Positions 49,501-63,919 of a DNA stretch of 64,000 nucleotides are shown here, piece after piece. The stretch is from NCBI GenBank assembly GCA_013396755.1, contig VWZF01007170.1, positions 163,294-227,293 on the forward strand, given 5' to 3'. The stretch comes from Sclerurus mexicanus. Lineage: Eukaryota; Chordata; Aves; Passeriformes; Furnariidae. The notes under the pieces were generated by a model. The model saw only the letters and a list, made by a program, of their open reading frames with translations. It was not told the DNA's origin and did no database searches. Both the position numbers and the translations under genes were made by a program. The stretch's first letter is position 1. Each line of letters begins with the position of its first letter.

Positions 49501-51715
49501 CTTCTTGTTAAACTTTTCATATAAGTACTCTGTTGACTTGGTAGTTTGGGTAGGCATAGTGCTTATTCATTCAAGGATGCTACATGATAATATAAAGTGA
49601 ATAGTTTATTATAAATTCACCATGATCATATTTGAAGGTCATAGCAATGACACGTCCAACAAAACCATACAAAGATCCAAAGGATCCTTAAATCAGCTTC
49701 CGCCAGCTCTACGAGCTGCGCTGTCTGCAGTTCTCAGGGAGTGATGACACTGTCTGCTGTAATTCAGCCACGCAAACAAAAGGTGCTCCTTTCAATTCTC
49801 CTGCAACAGCTCTTAACAGGGGGATCTTTGCATTTCCAGAAACAGCCCTTCCTCTTTCAATGGCTGACAAGAGATATGGGTTTACTACTGTAACAGTAAG
49901 TAGCAGACACCCTTCAAATCGTTTTAGGACATGGGCAGACTGTAGGAGTTAATTTGCCATTGATCTGAGGCTAATCTGTCTCTCCTGGGCAAGTACAAAG
50001 TCATTATCTACATCAGCAGTTCAAGACCTCTATGACACTGATGTATCTCACACAGGAGTAAACAAATCCAAGCTGATATGATTTACTAGCTATCGCTGCA
50101 GAGCGCACTGATGTCACATACACTGGGCTTTCCTGCAGACAAATCTACCGCAGGTCTAGAGAAATGTTAATAATGCAGAAGGGAAAAATTACAAGCTGAA
50201 AGAACACACAAACTTACAGGAGCACCACAAACTTATGGGAGGAAACCTATTGGTTAACATCATTTCTAATAAAAACGTATCAGAAGGCGTGTTTGCAAAG
50301 TGATTCAACAGAAATTGTATCTTTTTCTCCCGTGGTGACACAGACTCTCGTGCAGATGCATAGTGTAAGCACTAAAAGTTTATTTACAGAGGGCAGGACT
50401 GAACATTTCATGTGAACACATTCAGACCATGATAAAGAGCTTTGTGTCCCATTAGTAATTTAAAGAATTGTGATTTGGTACTCCCAACACACCTATAATT
50501 GAATTCCTCAGTCATAAAATCACTGGTGCCAAACAAGTTCTGATATCTTTTATCAAGCTTCTTTTTTCTTGTCATTTGTTAACATATTTCTTATGGACCT
50601 TTTCTTCTTTTTATAGATACATTTGCTTTAGTTATAAATTAACCCTGGAATTTACTCTCCCAGAGGCCACAAACTGCTTTTTTATTCTCTTGGAAAAGTT
50701 TCAGGCTATATGAATTTATGATTTGAAACCATTTTGAATAGCCATTGGTGGTTCAGATACAGAGGGAGAAAATTCAAAGGATTGACAAAGGAGTTAAGGC
50801 TGACCTGGGAGTGTTTAGATGCTTTTCTGGGCCCTCTGCTCTGGAAGCCATGATTAATTTACCAAAAGAGAACATATTTCCCTATGGGATTTCTGGTGCT
50901 TCCGGTTCCCTGGAGTAAAATATGAAGATACAGCCTCATTCTGAAAGGTCTTTCTAAGAAGTTCCATATTTCAGTGGCTCATAAATTTGGCCAGCACATC
51001 CCAAAAGTATGTGGAATACCTGAAATTTTGAAAGATACTATAAAATATCAATATTTGTTTAACAGATTGATTCATATAATGCACATTTAAAAACTAATTT
51101 TGCAGTTGATAATGTAATTCTAAAGAAACAAGGCTTATAATATACACTGTTTCCTATTGTGTCTTTGTTGGCCTCTTCATCTCAAGAGCTTGGGAAAACA
51201 TTGGCTTTTTCCAGCCAGAACCGACTACAGTGTAGAGGAGTTTCAACACAGTGTGCCAAAATTGTTGTTGGCGCCACCACGGAGAGTTTGACCTCACCTT
51301 GTCAAACATATCAGAAAATTCAAATGAAAAATTCCAAAAGCACATTTCCATAGGCAACTAAGTTAATTGGTTCTACTGTTCAAAGAACTGTTTGTGTAAG
51401 GGCAGAAGAAGACTTTTTTAACAGGCAGGATGATTCACACATTTTCTTTTATTTGTCCTTCTGTGTTACTCTTAGCTTTGTTACAAACCATTTAAGCTTG
51501 AAAAATTGGATTTGATATTAACACACCAGATATCCATTTTTTAGGGCTTAATTTGAGCAAAGATTTTCTGAGGTGGAGCAATTTAGCAAAATATGCTTTC
51601 AAGACGCAGGAGACAGGAATGCTCTTAGAGAACTTGGTGCTCCCGGATCAGCCTTCCAGTTCGGATTAGCTGGGACCGTGTGCTGCCCACACCACAAGGC
51701 ACAAGGAGCTGACTT

Positions 51716-51945
51716 CACAGGGTCGTGGAATGGCTTGGGCTGGAAGGGACCTTAAAGAACATCTCATTCCACCCCTGCCATGGGCAGGGACACCTTCCAC
51801 CAGCCCAGGTTGCTCCAAGCCCCATCCAACCTGGCCTTGGGCACTCCCAGGGATCCAGGGGCAGCCACAGCTTCTCTGGGCACCCTGTGCCAGGGCCTGC
51901 CCACCCTCCCAGGGAAGTATTTCTCTCTAATATCTAATTCAAATT
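51716..51945 (-). mobile_element. CR1 LINE fragment, 3' end
   Basis: About 230 bases match the classic avian CR1 3' region in reverse orientation. Recognisable are GGCTTGGGCTGGAAGGGACC, GCCATGGGCAGGGACACCTT, CCCCATCCAACCTGGCCTTG, CTTCTCTGGGCACCCTGTGC and a CTAATATCTAAT end. The block is far more GC-rich than its surroundings. Open frames through it are by-products of the repeat. It is the best preserved repeat in the window. Confidence 0.92.
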
Positions 51946-52514
51946 AATTTAACCACTGTGAGGTGGGTTAAAAATAACACTGTTTTGTTTTTAAAAAATT
52001 CTTTTAAAAATTACTCTTTAAGTAACAATAACAAAAGGGGTTGAGAAGCACCGGGGTATTTTTCCTATAAATACCATATACTGCTTTCCCCCATCTCTAG
52101 TTTCCCATGTTCAAGACCATCTTCTTAGAAAGGTGTACACAGCTTTCCCCTCCATATGCTATCTCTGAGGTTGCCAGTTAGTTATTTGAAATTAAAATAT
52201 TACAATTTTCCTCATAAATGGTGCTTTGGGTCTCTGAATTGTCGCATTTTTATTAGGAAGTCTGTACCTCATTCTCTTGAAAAATCTTACAACTAATTCT
52301 ATATTTCCCCCTGAATGCTTCACCTGTTTAAATACCTATAAAATGTTCTTGATCCTCAATAAAACATGGTATTTTCTGCTCCTTTAATGATCACACAGCT
52401 GAAAGGATTTTAACAGTCAAAATATTTATCAACTTTTACAATAGAAATTAAGTTTTAAAAAGCGACTACACCGTCAAATATTTTAGCTCTCAAATCTTCA
52501 AGTCTTAAAATCTG

Positions 52515-52572
52515 AGTCACAGAATATTTTGAATTGAAAGGGACCCACAACAATCATCAAGTTCATATTTTG
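52515..52572 (-). mobile_element. CR1 LINE 3'-end fragment, strongly decayed
   Basis: The plus strand reads GTCACAGAATATTTTGAATT followed by GAAAGGGACCCACAACAATC. This is a diverged version of the CR1 3' terminus in reverse orientation. It is 570 bases from the better preserved copy and in the same orientation. Confidence 0.6.
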
Positions 52573-55500
52573 GGCTTTCTATTTATTTAAAAATAAGAAT
52601 CTATGATTTATTTGTTGACACTATTTGGGGTAAATCAGTCAGTCTGACTTGGCCCTGATATTTATTTGCAATCCCACCCGAATCAGTGAGATGGTGAGCA
52701 CAGGTCAGACTGCACTGACTGCCCTGAAGGACCAGGACCATAAATTATACCCAAGTATCACCAGCTCCTCCTCTCACACCTTGCGTACACATTTCATAAC
52801 TTTGTTTGCCCTCTGCGCTTTCACTTGAGCCAAAAGGAATTTTCAGAGCAAATAAGTTGTAATGTAACTCACTCTTTACAGGTGAGTTACAATGTTAGTT
52901 GTCTGTAGTTCTTGGAATGGACACCAGGACAGTAAAACTTCAAAATATTTTTCAGAGCAATGGCTATATCATATACAAGTACTTTACTAACATCTGCTCG
53001 GGGCAGATGTATAAATAGAGAAAGAATTTTTCCATCTTCCTACCAACTTCTTCCTTCACCAGGGGTTAGAAGAGAAAGCAGGAGTATTTTAAAAGATTTT
53101 GGGCTTTTTGCTGTGTGTCCTCTCATTTATTTACATGACAACCAAATGACCAGAAAACATAGACTAAGATGATTTACAGAGATTTTTCTTTTCGTGAAAT
53201 TCCAACATCTATTTTGCCAAATGTACAACTTCCACTTTTTTCTTGTATGCCAGAAGCTCTCAAACTTAAAAAGATCTCTACATTATACATCATTAATCTT
53301 TCAGAGCTAAAAATTTATGAATGGAACATTAAGCACAGATCATCTTGCTCTGTAGGCAGGAAGAAACTGAAAAAGAAATTATAACAAATCTAAGAAGCAT
53401 TTAAGCTGATTCAGTTTCAGTTGTATGAATAAACTGAGGAGCACCAGGACTCTCACTCTGGCCATGCTTGTTCCACTCATGATCAGACTCTCTCAGTTGT
53501 CGAAACAGGGTGGGCACCACGTAAATGGCCTGTTGTAAATGGTCCCTGGCCATGCTGACTCCTAAAGCATTTCTGGGAAGTGACTGAATGGCTCTTCATT
53601 GGCTGAGCTAAAACTGGACCAGGGACAATTCTAAGAACTGGACAATTTCCCCATCCACTTCCTGTGCCCAAGTTACAGCGCTTTTTGATTTACTGGTATG
53701 GTTCTAGCCTTTGAGTTCAATTAGGCTTCTCTGAGACTAGGGAATATAATTGCTTAGGGGTTTTGTTTTGTTTTTCCTTGAATTCATCCAGTTCTTTACT
53801 TGTGAATAACCCTTCCTTTCCAAATCTGGTCCCAGTCTCTGCCGGCAAGCCGGCAATACCTGTAGTGGGTGCTCAGCTTTTAGGAAGGGGAAGCATGAAG
53901 CTCTGAAAGTGTCCAGCATCAGTGTGAATGTGAAGAAGACTCTGAAACTCTCACAAACCTCACTGAGCACGCATTTCCTTTGTACAGTTTTACTGAGCAC
54001 TAATATAAAATGCACTGAACTACTTTTCCCAAACTTGCACTTCATTTCGGTGAACCACTAGATCTGTGCAAAAAACCCCTCAGAGATGGAAAACTCAGAG
54101 ATACAAGTGCCATTCTTGACACTCAGTCAGACGAAGCAAGTAAAATGATCAAATTCCTATAATTAATATCTAACAGGAGCATTTACTCATCTATCTTGGT
54201 GTCTCATTGAAACAGAAGAAATACTTTTCCGCTTCAGGACCCCACAATATAAAAATGGCAACACTACAGCAAACTGGAGACTGCTTAATATTTATCTCAT
54301 CTTCTGCTCTGAGAACAGTTAACAACACACTGGATACAATAAGCACCTCAAAATCACCCCTGGCTTCTAGGAGCTAAAACAATGCACATCACCTATGGAT
54401 GTAGAGGAAAACTCGCTGTTCATCGGACGGACTGCACAGACCAAAGGGCAGAAGGGAGCCTGTTCTAAGAATGGCTCATGGGAGATGCAGGGAGGGAAAT
54501 CCTGTGGGGTTTGTCAGCAACTTTTCCAATGCAACACTCAACAGTAGATTTTCCAATTTTTCTTCTCTGATTTAATTTCAGAAATTCTTATTTAGAAGGT
54601 GTTTTCTTTGAGGAATTATGTAACAGGTTATACGACACCCTAAAATCACAAAACAGAGTAATTTACTATTTAGCCTGCATTTTCTTTATTTAGTTTCCAT
54701 ACTCATAGCTGAATGAGCACTCTATCACTCCTACTGTTCTGAACTCCAGAGAATTCCTTTCTTCCACAGAGTAACTGCCACGTCTAATTACTACATTCAT
54801 TAGCCCTTCCTGGACTAATTGTCAGGAAAGTGACAACCATACCTGCATCAATTTCTTCTTCCTCCTTTTTTTCTGCTTTCCTTCCAGGACAATTAGAGTC
54901 TCTCTCTACTTTGTCTCTCCTCTTACACCGTGTCTTTCACCTTATTACCTTCAAACTTTTTCCTCCCTTTACTCTTCCCTTCAAAATGCAGATTTGGGGA
55001 GGAAAGGGAGAGATGGTCTGTCTCACTGTTTTCACATCTACTAGTTTGTGGTGGTTTTGTTCTTTGGATTTAAATCCATTCATTCTGACACTATACGGAG
55101 ATTCAGAGTACTTCATTAGGGACCACAAAAGAGTCACCCTCCTGTCTAAGGGTCAAGTTTCAGCAGAAATTTCAAACTGCCACATGCTGTCTAACATTGT
55201 GCTGTGCCTTCCTGTTGGTGGCTGGGGGAGGAGACAGGAATCTGTTGCACACCCTGCGTCAGAGAACGTGGTCACACTGCGGTATATCAAATTTAGTGCA
55301 TGCACAAGTTATTGTTATTCTCAACTTACCTCGGACTTCAGCAATATTCACTGCCTGTTCTCCTGTCCTCAGTGACAGGAAAGCTGTCACTTGTTGTTAG
55401 CATATCAGACAGTTCCTGTTCTCAAAGGAGTAATAAATAAGGCTAGATTTAAAAAACAGAGCAAACTTGGGCAGAAAAAGAACAATGACTAGGAATGCCA

Positions 55501-57968
55501 AAATACAGTGAAAGACCACGTTATGGCATTGTCAGCATATCTTAAACCAAGAAAAGCTGAACTTCTCATAAGAGACCAGAGAGAAGAATTCAAAATCAAG
55601 AAGGTTCCAACAGTAAACTTTAAACTTTGCAAAAGAAATTCAAACAGCTGTATTTTTAAAATAATTTTCCTGGGTTTTAATACTTTCTTTGGCAAACATA
55701 AAAAAGGGCTAAATTAATAAACAGCAGTCATAGCCAATCTTCCCACTGCCTTATTTCGAAATTTCCTTTAATTAATTAATTTCATTAATTCATTTCCTTT
55801 CCTGATATTCACTCTGGACAGCTTTTTCCCTTTTTCCCAACTCACGTCTCTGCTGGGCTTCCAAAGTCCCACATCAGCCTTAGATTCCTGCCTTAATCCA
55901 CCACTGCAATTAATCTAATCATGCTGCACACCAGTAGCCTCTATTAAGATTAAAGATAATCTCACTATTTCACAAGATTAAAAAGCCAGAGCCAATCTTA
56001 ACATTGCACATTACTCCACCTATTCTGCATAGATTTTGTTTTATGAATATTTTCATTTGTAAAGAAGCAGAACGCTGTTGATAATATCGTTATCTTTTGA
56101 AACCAGAATTGATAAAATCTACAGAAAGCAGTTTTCTGGGTTTTCATTCGATCTCTCACCTACTCAGAATTGGCACCCTGATGACCCAGAAAAAGAATGG
56201 AAAGAAATTCACATGACTTCCACATCCTCAGTATTACATCATGAAGGATGAAACAGCATATTATGTACAGCTCAGAGCTGCTGTACTGCATGCAACTTTC
56301 CTTGCATAAAAAATGCCTTTCCTAACAAAACTGTGACTCATTAAAAATTTGACAGATACCATACCCCAACGAACAGCACAATGAAAACAGTGATCGACAC
56401 AGGCTTGTTTCATAATGACTTGTGTTACTGTGAACTCTGGCATTAGCATGCCAGGTGGTTTTTTATATACTTAAAACATGAAGGCATGTTTGTGGGAAAA
56501 AGATTTCTTTAATATTTGATTTTTGGATTAAGATTTAAAATTTTCAAGAAGATGTATCTACAAGAAATATCTTGGTTGTAGGAAAAATGGGTTCTTGATA
56601 CTAATGGGTTTTCCAGTACTTCAAGCACTGTCAAGAACTCCTGCCTACGCCAACTGTTCTGTAATAACTATTTCTTAATAAATCAGTAATCCTGATCTAA
56701 GAAAATAATTCCTCAAATGTCATTACCTGTGTCAGAATGTAACTTGCATAACCTGCTGTTATATCCCATCTAACCTGGGTAAAACCTAAACCAGTGTAAT
56801 GATTCCAAGTGTATATTTTATACAAGGAGTTGAATTACTGTAAAAAACACGAAACTAAACAAGATCTTGTGAACATAATAAATATCCGCCGCACCCAATT
56901 TAAGTTGGTAAAGTTATCCAGGCTGATCACATGAGGCAGGCTCAGAGAACAAGTCTTTGGGCAGTGCCCAAAGGAAACTGTGTAAGGAACCCTCTTGGGT
57001 CTCCTATTCATCATGCCATAATGTTCTTCCCTGTATCCCAAAAACAATTAACCAGTTCAAGACAATTGGCGAGCTCACACCACAGCTAAAACTGCAGGGG
57101 GGTGCAAAACAGACCCCCACATCGACTGGCAAGGTACTCGTGGAAAGCAATGTGGCATTTGCTTGCAACAGCATTTCTTAAATGCAAATATCCAAATAAT
57201 TAAAAAAAAAAAAAGGCAAGCTAGGAACTAATTAAGCCTTCATAGGATTTTTGGAAACTATTTTGCATTTCCTTAATAATGAAAAATACATTCAAGTCAT
57301 TGTTAAAAAGCTGAATCTTTCAAAGTAATTCTTGAATATTTGCTTTTTTCCTATTTTAAATTCAAGATGTGTCCTAATAACCTTTTGTAACACTGATTTT
57401 GAAACTTATTCTGTAGTTAATTGTAACAACTCATATTAGATGAGATCTTTACTAAACACACTACTCCAAGCCAATTTAGCAATTCTGGCAGTAGCTTTAG
57501 TGTAAATGTAAAAAACCCAAAAAACAATGCAGGAAAATGAACCTAAGTGGTGCTTATTTCAATCAGAGAACTGAATTAATGTGAAACCCTTTTGTTCTAA
57601 ATAAAGCTTAAAGTTTCATCTTGTTTATCATCTCAAGCCATCTTCAGCAACAGCTGGAAATTCTGAAAGTGAAAGCATATTTGCAGAACTTTTGTTTCCA
57701 CTCTTTAATGATGTTCTAAGCAAAACTCAAAAAAGTCTGTACCTTTATATGGGTATCTTGCAATATGCACTCATTTGTCAAACTCTATTTATGTTGCCAA
57801 TTACTACAGGATATGTAGAATAGAATAAAATACTAGCCTTCTTTTCTTAATATTTGTAATAATTTTAAAACTCAGATACACTAGCATGCCTTGTTGTACA
57901 AATAAGGCACCTCAGAAATGCAGTTTAAGTGCCAATCATGGCATCTGGGAGGGACAGTAGGGAAGGAA

Positions 57969-57998
57969 TCCGGTAAAATCCAGTAAACTCCAGTAAAA
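57969..57998. repeat. Three tandem 10-bp units
   Basis: TCCGGTAAAA, TCCAGTAAAC and TCCAGTAAAA follow each other without gaps. This is a small, slightly diverged decamer repeat in AT-rich sequence upstream of PPARG. Confidence 0.75.
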
Positions 57999-60900
57999 TC
58001 TTTGCAGAACTTCAGGGGCTCAGTGAAGTAAATTCATCACTACCATAGTGAACTTTAGCAGGGTCAGAGGAAAAGCTGCATCATTAAGTCAGTGCAAGAA
58101 CTGTTTTAGACATACGACAAGCTGGAAAGCAAATAAATAATATATATTTCCCTTACCCTGAAAGGAATGAGACCCTCAGAACGAGACCCTCAGCCTGTGG
58201 CCTCTTCAAAATTTCTCATGATTCCATTAAATACGGTCCTGAATGAGGTTAGAGAATACAGATAAACTCTGTGTAAATAAAGCAACCTTTTGCCCTCGTA
58301 CTTCTGTACTTGCTTATCTATAGATTTTTCTGGGTGTAACTGGAAATAAAATTTGGATTTCTGGTTTTGTTTTGGTTTTTTTTTACATTCATAGGTAGGA
58401 TTAAAAATCAATTTAGCAATACACCACATAATAACATGCTTTTATTAAGCTTAAAAACTGAGATTCAGCATAAAATATTGTAGCTGAAATACCACTGTAG
58501 GGAACAGTATCTCCAAGGAAAACATATTCAAGATGAAAGGATAAAGCCTCAGATTTACTTACTGTAGACATAAAAAGTCAGTACCTCAACCTATCATGAG
58601 GAAATATGTACATTCTGAACGGCAGTAAATAGAAGTGGCTGCATTTTTCCACAAGCCCCCATATTAGACAGCACCACAAAGCACCAGGTCAAGGTAGTAA
58701 AACCTGTTTTTCTGACCGCCCCTACTAGAAGATCTTGGTGTGAGTGTTAAAGCCTGTAATTAACATTTTTCTTTTCATAGTTCCTTTTTTTGGTGTAACA
58801 AAGTGACTCTTTTGGTAGTCTGACATCTCTCTTAAACCACCATGGCTGGGTCCTTACTTCACAGCAGTATTAAAGTATTCCCGAGCACAGACAATGAAAA
58901 TCTACATCAGTCATTTGTATCCAGATAGCGGCCTCAGTTCAAAGCCTCTCAGACTTCAAAACTGCTGCTACACAGCCACAAATAGTTACAGCAGTTACAC
59001 AACATCTCTGTTCAATAAATCTAAACAAACACACAAGTACTATGGACTTATAATGCAATATTATAACATAAAATCCCATTTTATGCAATGCAGTGTAATC
59101 ACATATTGTGTAAAAAGTTTAAGACAAGATCATAATTCTGGGCAGGACTACTTTGTGCAAATATGAAATTCTCTGAAAAGAAATGCTTACACTCAGTGGA
59201 AAAACACAAGATACAATAAGAAAACCTCAATTGCGCTGATTTATCCTAATGAATTTCCATGACACCTAAAGGTGTTTGGATGAAAATAATGTATTTAAAA
59301 TTTTATACATACATAGAGGTAGGTTAGAGGAATCGTAGCTGGACGTCTATAAAAAAGTAGAGAATTCTGGCAAAAGGGAATCTAAAATATGCCACAATCA
59401 GATTTGTGGTAAAGAGGAAAGACATGAGTCCCCCTGGAGCTCATGAAATTCCAACAACCCGTAAAACAGCTCCAAGTACACTGTTTTCCTCCTGTAACAG
59501 CTGCTCTAAGACCAAAACTAGAATTTGTGTCTAATTTGAAGGTCTAGAATAAAGTAACATCAACTGCAATGTCCGTATCAAAATGTTAGTATTTCGTTTA
59601 AAGAAAATTGGTCACATAAACTCTGGTACAAAAGGCATATAAATATACCCCTCCTGTTACACGGGCATTTCTCATATAACTTCAAGAAAAATACATAGGA
59701 CTTTTGCTATAATATATATTCATGGTTATTTAATTCCAGGCCTCTAGTCTCACGGAGCGAGCAGCAATTCCTCTAGAGCCGGGCCCTGCATTTACAGCAT
59801 ACTAAGCCCACAAATGGGGAGTAAGTCATTCAATAGCAACCGTGTGGAAGCAAATAGTATATAGGACCAAATTTCTGTCACTGCACAGAGATTGCAAACC
59901 CGACCCTATTGAAACAGCAGATGCACCACTGACCTCAGGGAGGCTGCGATTCTTTCCCTACAGTCTATGCACCTTCCAATAAACCAACATTTCTTTAATA
60001 GCGTGGAGTGTTCTGCATATTTTTCTGTTGGAATATTACCCAATGTTTATTATACTGTATTATCAGAAGTTATGTATAGCCTTTCAGCATTACTGAGATA
60101 AGTAGGCAGCGTTTCTCTAACAGGGTTAATACCTTACCTACACATGCACTTCCCCTATAAGTATGTACATAACAACACATATATGTTCACCCCAGCAGCC
60201 ATGGAGCCCCTGTGCCTGAACATACATCCACACAGCTACGTAAGCTTTGTGTTTTTTAAATTGCTAATTATCAACCAGCAGAGTAGACTTTGGGATTCAT
60301 AGACTTGAATTCCTAGACTTTGTCCTGAAAGTGCAGACGGCATGGCATGGAGGTGATCTGCTTAGTCATGAGGAAAGGGGGTGGCTTATGCAAGTCCACA
60401 AAGCATCATCTGCTAGTCCACCCCAGAAATGTATTACTCGGCTTTTGAGGTGGTGCCTTCTCTTCCCCTTTCCCAGCAGAATACTTTTTTTATTTCCAGT
60501 GAAAGCTAGTGCAACTGCCAAATAAGAACAGCTGTATTTAGAGAACAGGATGCTGCTTAGAAGTTGAGGATTTTTTGGCTGTAAATTTGGGGTTTTATCA
60601 CACATATACATAATGCATTTGTCATAATGCAGATTAGAATATATTACTGTTGTAAGAATCATTTACTATTGTAAGCATAAATCAACACACTGACATTTTA
60701 AATTTAATTTTTTGCATCAATCTCACTCCTATATTGTGTCTCCATTGTAAAAGTGTAACTATGAGCATTCTCATGTCATAGACCATATAGTATTAAGGAT
60801 AAGGGCAATTATTTCATTTGAGTGAGTAACAAGATGGCCCCAATCTTGAGTAGGCTGCTGGGTACTACTGCAACACAGGTAATTAAAAATATCTATATAG

Positions 60901-63770
60901 TTCATGTATCATGAATTTTAATTGGAGAATGATGTCATTGTTTAGTTCAATTCTATAAGAGTGGTTTATGAGAGGGCAAACAGGCCAAATAATATAATGG
61001 AAGGTGTGGGTGGAGTGGGAGAAAAATGTGAACCTCATCAAATTGACTTCTGTGAAAGTTTTCAGATATGAGGACTGCAAACTAGGCCTTGCTTTTTCCC
61101 CCCCTACTTTAAATTTAAAGAACAAGAGTCTAAAAGAGATTTAGTTTTACTTTTGTCTTGTGAGGAGAGCTGCTAACTTTGCAGTATAGGCAGAAGAGAA
61201 TTCCATGTTGCAGTAGAAGACCCGATGCTGAAGTAGAAACTTAAGTCTTTTCTAGGGTTGCCACGTGTATCTTCTCCTTCGTATCTCCTTACACCTGCAA
61301 GATGTGGAGTGTCCCAAGCCCCACTCACCACAGGTTCCAGTACTGGGGTGACAATTTGGTTATCACCAGCATTTTCTACATTGTCACTGGAACCTGAAAG
61401 CAGGTACAACTGAAAAAAACATGGACTATCCTACATTTTAAAAAAAGCACAGCTGAAAAAAACAAAACCAAAACAGATGTTCCTTTATATGAAATAAAAA
61501 GGGGCAAAAGGGAACAGACACAAGAAATATAAGAATTTTACCATTTAATGTAGGAATCAATTTACATTTTGTATTCCTAAATATCTAAATATCTGAAGAC
61601 AAATCTTACGACCCTTTCATTTTTCACTCTGCCTTGGAAAAATCTCCATAGGGAAAAAGATGAGGGTAGGGAGGAGATTTTTTCCCCAAGTTAACTCTGT
61701 AATAGTTACATGAAATCCTTAAGAACAGTCCTCTTAATGGGAAACCCCAGCTTCTCTTTGTGGCATGGGTGTGTAGGACTTGAATACAACAATGTTCTCT
61801 TGCTTTGGGTGGTTTCTAACTTTTTCTTTTGTTAGTTCACAAAAAGTTACCTGACATACAAAGAACATTTGGCATAAAGTACTTAAAAAATAGATCCGTG
61901 CTGTTAAAAAATACACATTATGGAAATACAGCATGGAACGATTAGCACTCGTCATTGAATATCATCCTAAATTTAATAAGCCTATGAGTGATTTAAAAAT
62001 TAAACTAGTAGCAATAACTAATGGAAAGTATTGTATCCATGACTTCAAAAGAACCTAGCATGGAGAATTTATAATTGTATTATAACTTCTCTTGAGCAAC
62101 TGCACTGAAAACTGTTTTACTGTAAGACAGAGGAGGATGCGGAAATAATCCTTGTGAAAAAAGCTTGTAAAAGAAACTCAGATTCTGAATATCAAATAGA
62201 TATTCTCAACTAGAGATCAACAATTAGGCTACAAAAATGCCTAGTAAATATATTCAACTCCATTCTGAACAGATTATATGTAAAAAAAAACCTGAAGAGG
62301 GCCTCACACATCAAGGCGAAAAAATTAAGTATACTTCTCATTCCTTAGTCCAGCTTTGTACAAGACAGTTTTTGTTCTTCTTTTAAACTTTCCCTTTTCT
62401 CAAAATTCATTTTATTAGCCATTGCTGTAAGTAGAAAATTATACTGACAGCAATTGAAGCTGTGCCTAGATTTATTTTATTGACATAGAAATGGACTTAC
62501 AGTTATTAAAAAAGTTCACAAAAGAGTCACATTTAGAAGCAGTGTTGATTGTAGGTGTTTTTATCAGTACCAAAAGGAAGGTTAAAAGTATTCTTCAATT
62601 AAATTCTAATATTTTACCATCTTCTTTTTCTTGTTGAGAATTTTCTGACAATTCATTATATGAAATATAAATAAGGAAAAAAGAATTATTTGTATATTTT
62701 ATATTGTAATGGAAGTTTCATGGAATGCTGATGTTTAATATATTGTATTATCTAGGAATTCGACATTGAGATATTTCTGAGAAATACACACTATCTTAAG
62801 TCTGATTACAAGTATATAGTCTCTGAACCACTACCATTTAGTAGGATATTTTACTAAACTGATGTCCAAGAACATTAAAATTCAAAAGCTGCCTGTGTAA
62901 AATACCTTTAAATTATATTTCTGATTGGTTATCATTCAAAGTTCATGCCAACAATTTTTTCAACTCTCTCTCCCCCTGACAAGTCTGTGCTTATATTGTG
63001 CCACATGCCTTAACACACTGCTAAGAGTGATTTCTTATAATCTCATAATTAAATCTCTAAGCAATTTTTGCAGCAGTTTTTTTGGTGACAGCCAAAGAGA
63101 ATAATGATGTCAAACACATGACTTCATGCAACCAATTCTGGTATTAATGAGAGCACAACATATGCAACTTCTTTTCAAAGGAGAGCACTGTGTATCAGAT
63201 GTCACTTGGTGTACACTGGGAATCTTTAGTTAACTAGTAACAAATCATAGTAACCCTTTAAAAGGTAATTTACTTATTAAATGATGGACTACTTGGTATC
63301 AGAAAAAGAAGATTTTAATAAACAATTTTAAATGGAATCACGTTCCACAGCAAGCTCATTCAGAGATGGGGCAACAAGTCACAAATACAACTCAAACCCC
63401 TAGTCATTTCCAGAAGAATTACTGCTGATCTACCTGACTTAAAGGAACTTAGACTCCACAGTACATGAAGAAATTGATAATTTCCTGAGCTTTAATGGGA
63501 ATAAATACCAGCCTTACATCAATGATATTAATGAATGCATCCCTGTTATGTCAGCACTGTATTGTCGTGCGTACACAGTGGCCCAAAGTTACACCACCAC
63601 AGGAACTTGCACTCTCTAGCTCAGAACACCCTGCAGAGAAATGACACCAGGAAGATTACAAAACGCCCCTGCGAACCTGAGGCATGCCATCAAGACACAA
63701 TATATTTCAACATAGCATCTTAGTTGTTGCAGGCTCAGAAAGGCTCCCCGACTTTCTGCGATTGAGAAAT

Positions 63771-63806
63771 TAAAAGAAAAAAAAAAAAAGAAAGAAAAAG
63801 AAAAAC
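63771..63806. repeat. A-rich tract
   Basis: About 36 bases consist mostly of A with scattered G. The tract lies immediately before the CpG-rich end of the window. It could be a microsatellite or the tail of an old retrocopy; no retrogene body is recognised beside it. Confidence 0.6.
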
Positions 63807-63835
63807 GAGGCAGTTCATTCATGGCGAGCAGAGCC

Positions 63836-63896
63836 AGGTGAGCCGGCGCTGCCGCCCCGGGCAGAGCCCCCGGCGCGGCGCATCCCCCTTAGCGCT
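63836..63896. promoter_or_regulatory. CpG-rich segment, possible promoter-associated CpG island edge
   Basis: Roughly nine CpG dinucleotides occur in 60 bases of GC-rich sequence, in strong contrast to the AT-rich sequence before it. Its place about 31.7 kb upstream of the first common coding exon would suit an upstream PPARG promoter or first exon. No clear minus-strand donor is seen next to it. A donor-like CAG|GTGAGC occurs on the plus strand at the start of the segment. Function is inferred from composition and position only. Confidence 0.35.
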
Positions 63897-63919
63897 GCTG
63901 CAGCACCAGGGACACAGCG

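Noticed and set aside
51573..51937. Pro- and Gly-rich plus-strand frames around 51.7 kb
   Set aside because: They read through a CR1 fragment in antisense and the peptides follow from the repeat sequence.
54830..55375. 181-codon plus-strand open frame upstream of PPARG
   Set aside because: The peptide is rich in Ser, Leu and Phe from pyrimidine-rich DNA, with no motif, no family resemblance and no promoter or splice support.
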